From AC-32 sp035455445 (GTDB lineage Bacteria; Actinomycetota; Thermoleophilia; Gaiellales; Gaiellaceae): a stretch of 5,649 nt of DNA. Shown here piece after piece: positions 1 to 5,578 of the stretch. The position numbers were made by a program, and so were the translations under genes. Positions within the stretch are counted from its first letter, which is position 1; each line of letters begins with the position of its first letter. Location: contig DATIFC010000126.1 in the NCBI GenBank assembly GCA_035455445.1, forward strand, positions 1 to 5,649, written 5' to 3'. The notes below the pieces were generated by a model. It had not been told where the DNA came from and searched no databases. It saw only the letters and a program-made list of their open reading frames with translations.

Positions 1-20
1 ACGACGGGCTCCGGGTCTGA

Positions 21-268
21 CGTGAAGAGCAGCTCGACGAGCCAGGTCGGTGGTATCCCGGTTCGCAGGCACCAAAGGATCTAACGGCGACCGAGGAGAC
101 GATCGCGAAGCTCGCCGCGTCGGGTCTCACGAATCGGGCGATCGCGGAGCGGATCTTCGTCAGCCCCAAGACGGTGGAGCCCAACCTGGCTACGGGAAAC
201 TCGGCATCCGCTCCCGCGCGGAGCTCGGCCGGGCGATGGTGGAGCGCGAGCGCGCTGTCGAGACCTAG
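21..268 (+). pseudogene. Broken C-terminal remnant of a LuxR-family regulator (GerE helix-turn-helix)
   Basis: A plus-strand remnant of a LuxR-type DNA-binding domain. From position 81 the frame reads LTATEETIAKLAASGLTNRA and continues IAERIFVSPKTVEPNLA, which is the classic GerE helix-turn-helix with its recognition-helix signature SPKTVE. After position 190 the expected ending, YGKLGIRSRAELGRAM, continues in another frame up to the TAG at 266-268. Intact relatives usually read NLARVYRKLGIRSRAEL here, so the sequence looks like a 7-nt deletion that removed Arg-Val and shifted the frame. Upstream of 81 the same frame meets a TGA at 18-20 with no start codon, and no sensor, ATPase or receiver domain can be read in positions 1-80, so the 5' part is also lost, degraded or outside the window. 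Intact members are transcription regulators, but this copy should not make a functional domain. A sequencing or assembly error is the main alternative. Confidence 0.72.
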
Positions 269-280
269 CCCGCGGGTCTC
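260..280. terminator. Possible bidirectional hairpin over convergent stop codons
   Basis: GAGACC (260-265) and GGTCTC (275-280) are perfect inverted repeats around a 9-nt GC-rich loop. The loop region also contains the self-complementary CCCGCGGG at 269-276, which could form a competing structure. The element lies where the plus-strand TAG (266-268) and the minus-strand TAG (265-267) overlap, the right place for a shared terminator. No T-tract follows on either strand, so it is not a canonical intrinsic terminator. It may be only a by-product of the coding sequence. Confidence 0.25.
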
Positions 281-1356
281 AGCTCCACCGCTTCGAGGCC
301 GAGCCACGAGGCCAGATCCTCCAGCTCGGCATCCACGCCCTTGCTCGTCGCGCGCGTGAACCTGACGTCCTCGTGGATCGCGTTCACGCGCAGCGCGGAG
401 GCCTTGCGGTCGGCGGCGGCGTCGACCTTTCCCACGAGGCGGTCTCCGTGGAGGATCGGCAACGCGTAGTAGCCCCAGCGGCGCTTCGGGGCCGGCTTGT
501 ACATCTCGAGCGTGTACTCGAAGTCGAACAGCTCCTCGGCCCGTACGCGGTCGTGTACGAGCCGGTCGAACGGCGACAGCAGCGCCGTCCTTCCCGCGAA
601 GGCGCCGTCGAGGTACGCGGGATCGACGCGCCACTCGCCCTTCACGCCCTCGACCACGGCCGGCTCGCCGGCCTCGCCGACATGGACCGGCTCCATCGGC
701 ATCTTCCGTGCCCTCTCGCGGGCGATCCCGAGCGAGGCGAGCCGCCGCTCGTCCTTCCTGCGCTCTGCCTCCTCGAGGGACGGGACGGTGAGGCCTGCCG
801 GGTAGACGCGCTCCGGGAGGTCCCACAGCCGCTCCCGCCCCACGCGCCCGGCGATCGCGACCTCGCCGCGCATCATCAGGAACTCCAGCATCTGGGTGAC
901 GTTGCGGTTGTTCGTCCAGCCGCTGGATGCCCACGGCACGACACAGGTGTCCGGGATGTCGCGCGAGCTCAGGGGCCCGGACTTGCGGAGCCGCCCCAGG
1001 ATGTCGCGCCGGAAGCGGTCGTTGTCGGCGAACCACGTGCGAGAGCGCTCGTAGGTAGGGAACTCGACGGCTCCGGCGAGGTAGAGGCCGAGGTCGTCCA
1101 TCGGCCGCACCATCGCGTCGAGCTCGAACAGCGTGCGCTCCTGCTCGAGTGCCCGTGTGAGCTCGCCGGGCCGGTACGAGGAGCCGAGGCGGCTCCAGAC
1201 GACGAGGTCGGCGCTCGGCGCGATCGCCGCGGTCGGGTCGATCTGCAGCAGGGTCAGCCGCCGCACGACGGTGAGCAGGTCGGTCGGCCGCGGCGCGTCG
1301 AGCAGCTGCGCGCGCACGGCGACCCTCCGGGCCTGCTCCTTCGTGAGCCGGTGCAC
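265..1356 (-). CDS. Winged-helix DNA-binding protein, YcaQ/AlkX DNA glycosylase-like family (HTH_42)
   Basis: A 363-residue protein of the winged-helix family that includes E. coli YcaQ and the Streptomyces AlkZ glycosylase, enzymes that excise bulky or crosslinked alkylated bases. It opens with VHRLTKEQARRVAVRAQLLD. The segment LTLLQIDPTAAI carries Gln38-Ile39-Asp40, matching the Gln-x-Asp catalytic motif of the YcaQ/AlkX branch, whereas AlkZ is known for Gln-x-Gln. Middle winged-helix segments follow (about 126-181, with NRNVTQMLEF and GRERLWDLPERVYP). The C-terminal signature includes SPFDRLVHDR (261-270) and KRRWGYYALPILHGDRLVGK (291-310). The length is ordinary for the family. The GTG at 1356 was chosen because the family's N-terminus begins there and codons upstream are antisense to no recognisable extension. 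It lies 10 nt after the methyltransferase stop with no clear Shine-Dalgarno, so translation is probably coupled. Family membership is sure; glycosylase activity and substrate are inferred from the motif. Confidence 0.87.
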   Translation of the reverse strand: MHRLTKEQARRVAVRAQLLDAPRPTDLLTVVRRLTLLQIDPTAAIAPSADLVVWSRLGSSYRPGELTRALEQERTLFELDAMVRPMDDLGLYLAGAVEFPTYERSRTWFADNDRFRRDILGRLRKSGPLSSRDIPDTCVVPWASSGWTNNRNVTQMLEFLMMRGEVAIAGRVGRERLWDLPERVYPAGLTVPSLEEAERRKDERRLASLGIARERARKMPMEPVHVGEAGEPAVVEGVKGEWRVDPAYLDGAFAGRTALLSPFDRLVHDRVRAEELFDFEYTLEMYKPAPKRRWGYYALPILHGDRLVGKVDAAADRKASALRVNAIHEDVRFTRATSKGVDAELEDLASWLGLEAVELRPAG

Positions 1357-1366
1357 GGGCGGCAGG

Positions 1367-2806
1367 CTACGTACGGACGAGCACGCCGAGCTCGAGCAAC
1401 CGGCGGACGACCGGCAGCGCCGCCTGCTCGAACTCCGCGGCATCGCCCTCGCCGAGGCCCAGCGTACGCACCCGTTCGGCGAGGGCCTCACGCAGCGTGC
1501 GCCCCTCGAGCAGCGGCAGGAGCTCCGCCGTGTGGACGTCCAGGGCCGTGCGGAAGCCGAGGCCTTCTCGCAGCGTGAGGGCGATCCCCAGCAGCTCCGC
1601 CTCGCCGTCGGGGAACCCGACCGTCTGCTCGACCCGCACGCTCTCCACGACCGCGAAGCGCGCGTCGAGCAGCTCGCGCTCGCCGGCGAGGGCCTGCAGG
1701 AGGTCTTGCGTCGCGAACACGCGCAGCACGTGGTCGCTCGCCTGCTCGAGCCGGTCGAGCACGACGCGGTCGCGGCGCACCCAGTTGCTCCCGCCGGAGC
1801 GCCGGCGCAGGATCACCGCTCCGTGCGCGACGGCCTCGACGCCGAGCACGTCGAGGTAGGCGAGCCATTCGTCGAGCTGCTCCCGGAACCGCTCCGGCTC
1901 GTCGCGGGCGACCGGCTTCAGCCAGCCGACGGCGTGGCTGACCGGGTCGTCGCTGCCGAAATGGAGCAGCCAGCAGTCGCATCCGTTGCCCTCCACCCAG
2001 TGCTCGACCGGCCCGAGCGGGTCGTCGGGCGCGTGGGCCCAGCTGACGAGGAGCGTGGCGAAGCCGCCCTCGGCCAGCAGCCCCGGAGCCTGCCGGACGA
2101 CCTCGCGCGAGACGGTGTCGCCCGGCAGCCCGCTGTCCCGGTAGGCGTAGCGGGACTCGGGCGAGATCACGTAGGGCGGGTTGCAGGTGACGAGGTCGAA
2201 GCGCTCGCCCGCCGCCGGCTCGAAGTAGCTCCCCTCGCGCAGCTCGAGGTTCTCGAGGCCGTTCAGCCGCGCGTTCGCGGCGGCGAAGGCGAGCGCGCGC
2301 GGGTTGACGTCGGTCGCCACCACGGCCTCGGCATGGCGCGAGGCGAGCAGCGCCTGAATCCCGTTGCCGGTGCCGACGTCGAGCGCCCTGCCCACCCGCC
2401 GGCGGACGGTCAGCTTCGCGAGCGTCACCGACGGCGGATGGAGGCCCGCGACCCAGTCCGGGCCGGTCGGCCCCTCGCTGTCGCGGTCGGAGGCGATCAG
2501 CAGGTCGCCGTGCGGGACGAGCTTCAGCGCCGCGCGCACCGTCCCGTCGGACTCCTCGAGCCAGCCGGCCTCGACGAGCGCAGCGAGCTCGACGGGGGCC
2601 AGCGCCTCCTCGGCCTCCGCGGCCGCGAGCTCCAGGCCGAGCAGGAAGAGCCGCGCCAGCGCGGAGAACGGATCGCCGGGCGCCAGCCGCCGCTCGTGCA
2701 CCGCGAGATCAGCCGCCCCGAAGGAGATGCGCCCGCCGCCGAGGGCCTCCTCCAGGCGCTCGGTCGTGTACCCGGCTCCGGCGAGCCTCGCGCGTAGCGC
2801 GTCCAC
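1367..2806 (-). CDS. Class I SAM-dependent methyltransferase with NPPY motif (HemK/PrmC-like core)
   Basis: A 479-residue protein with a central Rossmann-type methyltransferase fold. Motif I is ALDVGTGNGIQAL (141-153), the acidic strand-2 residue lies in VVATDVNPRAL (162-172), and the catalytic NPPY is at 209-212 in FDLVTCNPPYVISP. NPPY enzymes methylate planar nitrogens such as glutamine amides or adenine and guanine amino groups. About 140 residues before the core (HERRLAPGDPFSALARLFLL and on) and about 150 after it, ending in an Ala/Leu/Glu-rich segment, make it much longer than PrmC; similar long actinobacterial proteins exist, I believe, with uncharacterised N- and C-terminal domains. 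The substrate is unknown. The start is uncertain. GTG at 2806 is the first usual start in frame and lies 44 nt after the hcp stop, with a GAGG only 2 nt away. A CTG at 2854, overlapping the hcp TGA as CTGA, would add 16 Ala/Pro-rich residues. Confidence 0.88.
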   Translation of the reverse strand: MDALRARLAGAGYTTERLEEALGGGRISFGAADLAVHERRLAPGDPFSALARLFLLGLELAAAEAEEALAPVELAALVEAGWLEESDGTVRAALKLVPHGDLLIASDRDSEGPTGPDWVAGLHPPSVTLAKLTVRRRVGRALDVGTGNGIQALLASRHAEAVVATDVNPRALAFAAANARLNGLENLELREGSYFEPAAGERFDLVTCNPPYVISPESRYAYRDSGLPGDTVSREVVRQAPGLLAEGGFATLLVSWAHAPDDPLGPVEHWVEGNGCDCWLLHFGSDDPVSHAVGWLKPVARDEPERFREQLDEWLAYLDVLGVEAVAHGAVILRRRSGGSNWVRRDRVVLDRLEQASDHVLRVFATQDLLQALAGERELLDARFAVVESVRVEQTVGFPDGEAELLGIALTLREGLGFRTALDVHTAELLPLLEGRTLREALAERVRTLGLGEGDAAEFEQAALPVVRRLLELGVLVRT

Positions 2807-2850
2807 GACCTCGGGCCGCGGCGCGGCCGGAGCGGCGGCCGCCCGCGCGC

Positions 2851-3330
2851 TCAGAGCTTGACGTTCTTGGAGAGGTCCCAGCCGGCCGTGATCGCGGCGC
2901 CGGCGGCGCCGCGCGCGCTCTGCGGCCGGTATTCCAGCTGGATTCGCGAGAAGGCGAAGGCGATCGACTCTTGCGGCACCTCTCCGTCGGTGTCGCCCTC
3001 CTGGAACGAGGTGACGAGCAGGTCGCTGAACTTGATCTTCAGGTACTCGACCTGCTCCTTCTGGGTGCGGCGGACGCTGAGGTTGGCCTCCTTGATGTGC
3101 TTGCCGGCGGCGCAGGCGAGGAAGAGCTGCGGCGAGGCCTTGTTCACGCGCATGGTGAAGTGGAAGTCCTGGAAGTGCGCGCGGCCCGCGGCGCCTCCCC
3201 CGGCGCCGGGGCTCTCGGCGACGGCCTGCGTCACGCCCCAGCCGAAGGAGACGAGCTCGATCTCGTCCTTGTGCTTGCTGTCCAGGCTCTCGCCCGGGAT
3301 TCCGTCGATCTTCAGGAACAGGTTCGCCAA
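2851..3330 (-). CDS. hcp: Hcp-family (type VI secretion tube / tail-tube-like) protein
   Basis: A 159-residue protein with the usual length and layout of Hcp. The N-terminus MANLFLKIDGIPGES and KHKDEIELVSFGWG (20-33) are diagnostic. A Gly/Ala-rich loop (SPGAGGGAAGRAHF, 40-53) follows, then FQDFHFTMRVNKASPQLFLA (53-72). The segment AGKHIKEANLSVRRTQKE (75-92) comes next. The end is SRIQLEYRP plus a short GWDLSKNVKL tail. Hcp forms hexameric rings that stack into the inner tube of contractile injection machines and can be secreted. The TTG at 3330 is preferred over the GTG at 3348 because it gives the family N-terminus and has a strong Shine-Dalgarno at ideal spacing. No sheath, baseplate, VgrG or ATPase gene lies in the window, so this is a locally isolated Hcp. 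It sits 60 nt after the nitrilase-like gene and just before the methyltransferase. Family call sure; part in a secretion system unproven. Confidence 0.92.
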   Translation of the reverse strand: MANLFLKIDGIPGESLDSKHKDEIELVSFGWGVTQAVAESPGAGGGAAGRAHFQDFHFTMRVNKASPQLFLACAAGKHIKEANLSVRRTQKEQVEYLKIKFSDLLVTSFQEGDTDGEVPQESIAFAFSRIQLEYRPQSARGAAGAAITAGWDLSKNVKL

Positions 3331-3334
3331 CGCG

Positions 3335-3343
3335 CCTCCCTCC
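3335..3343 (-). promoter_or_regulatory. Strong Shine-Dalgarno of the Hcp gene
   Basis: On the minus strand the sequence reads GGAGGGAGG then CGCG then TTG. The first GGAGG ends 8 nt before the TTG at 3330, an ideal distance, but falls inside the short reading frame that would begin at GTG 3348. This decides the start in favour of TTG. It is by far the clearest ribosome binding site among the minus-strand genes. Confidence 0.75.
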
Positions 3344-3390
3344 GTCACTCGACCACCGGAGCAGGCCGCCGCAAGACCTGAGGCGCGACT

Positions 3391-5028
3391 CTACGCCCCG
3401 GCGAGGGCACCCGCAAGAGTCGCGGTCGCGCGCAGCTGGCCGACGTCGCGGAGCCTCAGCCGCGGAACGTCTTCGTGGCGACGGCCGTCCGCCGTCCACA
3501 GGGTCGCGCTCTCGACGCAGGTGCGCAGCAGCACCCCGGAGGCGCGCGGCGCCAGCTCCACCTCGCGCAGGCCGTCCGGGCGGCTGTTCCAGTGCGCGAC
3601 GACTCGCGAGCGGCGTTTCCCCGGCGGGCGGCAGCGCTCGACCATGCCGTAGGCGGTGAGCGTCAGCACCGCCGAGCCGGGGTCGTCCGCCAGCACGCTC
3701 GCGTACCGGCACGGCCACCTCGGCGCCAGCTGCGGCCCGTCGAGGAGCACGGCGACGACGAGGCTCGGCCCCATGCGCCGCACGAGGTCGGCGACCTCGT
3801 CGAGACTGGCGAGGTCCTCGCAGACCATGGGCGCGGCGGTGACCCCGTTGCCCACGTCGATCACGTTCAGCGTGCGCTCGCGGAGGCCGATCGCCTCCCA
3901 CCAGAGCCTGCTCGGGTCGAGCGAGCGGGTGAGGTGGTACTGGCGGATCTGGCCCTCGTCGAGGCACCAGCGGTGGTGCTTGTCCTGCTCGAGCCGCTCC
4001 CAGCCCGCCTGCGTGCGAACGCCGAAATGGAGGTAGTTGCGACCCTGGGCGGAGGCGGCCGATGGCTCGCGCACGCCGGCGATCAGGAAGGTCACCCCGT
4101 GCTCGGCCAGGGTGCGCTCGAGCGCGTCCACCTCCTCGGCCTGGACGGCCGTCTCGGGAAGGATGACGGCGTCGACGCGGCCCGCGGTCTCGACCGCCTC
4201 CTCGAGCAGCGCCCCGACGAGCCCGCAGTCGAGCCCTGGCTCCGGGGCGAACTCGAAGAAGCCGAAGCGCTCCAGGTCCATGTTCTCGAGCAGCGCGGGC
4301 GGCGCCGGCCGGAAGTCGTCGGCCTTGATGCTCAGCGGCCACGGCAGGAGGACGATGTTGTAGTCGGTGCGCCCGGCAGGCCCCGCGGCCTCGCCGCTGC
4401 TCCAGCCCACGTGGACGGCCTCGTAGCAGAGGCCGAGGTACCGCGAGAGCGAGCGGATCGTGATCCCGCGCGGCGAGAAGCTCGTCTTCGGGAAGATGCG
4501 CACCCGCGTGGGCGAGAGGCGCGACAGCGACCCCTGCGACCGGAGCAGCTCCAGGGCGCGTCCCTCGAATGACGCCTCGGCGTCCGGCGTTCCGAAGACG
4601 AGCTCGGCGCACGCCTCGTCGGCCAGCGCATGCAGCGTCAGGAGCGCGGCCGCCAGCTCCCAGGCCTCGCCGCTGCGCACCCGCGCCAGCGGCTCGTGCT
4701 GGAGCCGGGTGACGGTGCGCCAGCAGCGCCGCACGAGCTGGGGCGGCTCGCCTCGAGCGCCGCAGGCCTCCCGCCAGAGGCGCGCGGCGCCGCGGACCTC
4801 GTCGCCCCAGTCCCGCAGCGGCGGCCAGCGCCTCCCCGGCGGGGGGGCGACGACGAAGCGGTAGCTCTCGGTGTGGTCGAGGACGAGGTTGGCGAGGGCG
4901 AAGACGTCAGGCGGCCAGCGCACGAGCTCGTCCCAGGCCGGGGCCGGTGCGAACGCGTCGAAGTACGAGCGGACGCTGTGGCCGTCGCCCCGCGCCGCGG
5001 GCCCGGCCGGGGCCGGCTCCGTGATCAC
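3391..5028 (-). CDS. Uncharacterised protein with C-terminal nitrilase-fold (carbon-nitrogen hydrolase) domain
   Basis: A 545-residue two-part protein. Residues about 225-465 look like a carbon-nitrogen hydrolase domain: a first strand YNIVLLPWPLSI (223-234), Glu292 in VILPETAV, Lys350 in EQDKHHRW and Cys403 in APMVCEDLA. These fit the Glu-Lys-Cys triad in order and spacing, so an amidase or nitrilase-type reaction through a cysteine thioester is plausible. Later segments PRWPCRYASVLADDPGSAV (436-454) and TLTAYGMVE probably complete the fold. Residues 1-220 match no domain I can name; they include RWPPDVFALANLVLDHTESYRF (37-58, a tryptophan-proline patch) and a helical part with WELAAALLTLHALADEAC (123-140). 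No signal peptide or membrane segment is seen. The GTG start overlaps the TGA of the membrane-protein gene as GTGA and lacks a good Shine-Dalgarno, which points to translational coupling. Substrate unknown. UG1-type defence reverse transcriptases also carry a nitrilase-like domain, but no reverse transcriptase is present here. Confidence 0.8.
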   Translation of the reverse strand: MITEPAPAGPAARGDGHSVRSYFDAFAPAPAWDELVRWPPDVFALANLVLDHTESYRFVVAPPPGRRWPPLRDWGDEVRGAARLWREACGARGEPPQLVRRCWRTVTRLQHEPLARVRSGEAWELAAALLTLHALADEACAELVFGTPDAEASFEGRALELLRSQGSLSRLSPTRVRIFPKTSFSPRGITIRSLSRYLGLCYEAVHVGWSSGEAAGPAGRTDYNIVLLPWPLSIKADDFRPAPPALLENMDLERFGFFEFAPEPGLDCGLVGALLEEAVETAGRVDAVILPETAVQAEEVDALERTLAEHGVTFLIAGVREPSAASAQGRNYLHFGVRTQAGWERLEQDKHHRWCLDEGQIRQYHLTRSLDPSRLWWEAIGLRERTLNVIDVGNGVTAAPMVCEDLASLDEVADLVRRMGPSLVVAVLLDGPQLAPRWPCRYASVLADDPGSAVLTLTAYGMVERCRPPGKRRSRVVAHWNSRPDGLREVELAPRASGVLLRTCVESATLWTADGRRHEDVPRLRLRDVGQLRATATLAGALAGA

Positions 5029-5516
5029 CGTCGCCCGGCGCTCGCCAGCCCGGCGCCGACCGCGACGAACGCCGCGCCGAGGGCGACGGTCAGCTCGGCC
5101 AGACGGGACGCCATGTACGCCTGCATCAGCGCGGACTGGAGCGTCGTCGACTGGATCCAGAGGTCGTGGTCGGGGTTCTCGACCGGCCGCCCGGTCAGCT
5201 CGTCCTTCACGGCGACGGCGCTGTCCGGCGTCGGCCTGCCGTCGGCGTCGAGGTAGGCGTCGACCTCCGCGTAGGTGCGGCCGCCGGTGGCCACGAGCGT
5301 GTTGCGCCTGATGAACTCGGCCAGCGACCGCGCCGCGGGGCCGCTCGTCACCTGCGTCTCGTCCAGCGGGCTCGAGATGCGCTCCTGCGCGAGGGCTCGC
5401 GCGGCCTCGCGGCGTGCCCAGAGGCCGACGCCGACGAAGACGAATCCCGCCAGGCCGACGGCGGCTCCGGTCGCCGTCAGCAGCGGCGATCCCCCGCTGT
5501 CAGCGCGCGCGATCAT
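5025..5516 (-). CDS. Small two-helix integral membrane protein of unknown function
   Basis: A 163-residue protein with two membrane helices, roughly 12-33 (LLTATGAAVGLAGFVFVGVG and onward) and 141-160 (ELTVALGAAFVAVGAGLASA), joined by a soluble stretch of about 105 residues. That stretch holds ARALAQERISSPLDETQV (39-56), SGPAARSLAEFIRRN (58-72) and VATGGRTYAEVDAYL (75-89). This pattern, helix then an ERI/EKI segment, an ATGG(K/R)TYAE(V/L)D motif and a final helix, resembles actinobacterial membrane proteins often deposited under the misleading name aromatic ring-opening dioxygenase LigA; nothing here suggests a dioxygenase. The loop carries an unusually long acidic and proline-rich insert at about 90-118. 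ATG at 5516 has GGAG 4 nt upstream. The stop overlaps the start of the nitrilase-like gene (GTGA), so the two are probably made in step and may form a membrane-anchored complex. Topology is not resolved by the charges visible. Confidence 0.8.
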   Translation of the reverse strand: MIARADSGGSPLLTATGAAVGLAGFVFVGVGLWARREAARALAQERISSPLDETQVTSGPAARSLAEFIRRNTLVATGGRTYAEVDAYLDADGRPTPDSAVAVKDELTGRPVENPDHDLWIQSTTLQSALMQAYMASRLAELTVALGAAFVAVGAGLASAGRR

Positions 5517-5535
5517 CCATCTCCGAACGCAAGCA

Positions 5536-5554
5536 GCGGCCTCGCTCCGGCCGC
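5536..5554 (-). other. Small GC hairpin in the leader of the membrane-protein gene
   Basis: GCGGCC and GGCCGC are perfect inverted repeats separated by 7 nt, giving a 6-bp all-GC stem between the upstream gene's stop and the ATG at 5516. No T-tract follows on the minus strand, so it is not a standard intrinsic terminator. It could be a leader structure or an RNA stabiliser, or chance in GC-rich DNA. Confidence 0.25.
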
Positions 5555-5572
5555 ATCCGGGGAAACCCTGAT
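5555..5572 (-). promoter_or_regulatory. Imperfect 18-nt dyad, candidate operator upstream of the membrane-protein gene
   Basis: The minus strand reads ATCAGGGTTTCCCCGGAT, an imperfect palindrome with six of nine positions paired (ATC/GAT and GGG/CCC). It stands out as an AT-containing island in very GC-rich DNA, 38 nt upstream of the ATG at 5516 and 6 nt after the preceding gene's stop. Size, symmetry and place suit a dimeric regulator. No convincing -35/-10 pair was found beside it, and the binding protein is unknown. Confidence 0.35.
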
Positions 5573-5578
5573 GTGGCT

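Noticed and set aside
1357..1491. N-terminal extension of the YcaQ-like protein to 1491
   Set aside because: The 45 extra residues are Ser/Arg-rich, overlap the end of the methyltransferase in another frame, and precede the point where family similarity begins.
1133..2797. Long plus-strand open frame of 554 codons opposite the methyltransferase and glycosylase-like genes
   Set aside because: It is the antisense of genes with strong family motifs and has the Arg/Gly/Glu/Leu-biased composition typical of antisense frames in GC-rich DNA.
3331..3390. Terminator or promoter between the nitrilase-like gene and hcp
   Set aside because: Only a weak CAGG/CCTG repeat and no T-tract or credible -35/-10 pair could be found in these 60 nt.
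3475..4572. Plus-strand open frame of 365 codons opposite the nitrilase-like gene
   Set aside because: No recognisable motif and biased composition; the minus strand has the Glu-Lys-Cys triad and coupled start.
2807..4612. Extension of the methyltransferase frame upstream to give a 1081-residue protein
   Set aside because: The upstream part is an Arg/Ala/Pro-rich shadow antiparallel to nothing recognisable and overlaps the well-supported Hcp and nitrilase-like genes in another frame; only the part from about 2806 down has family motifs.
3391..5516. Complete DRT1-type (UG1 reverse transcriptase) defence system
   Set aside because: Only a nitrilase-like domain is present; no reverse transcriptase motif such as the YxDD box is seen in any frame of the window.
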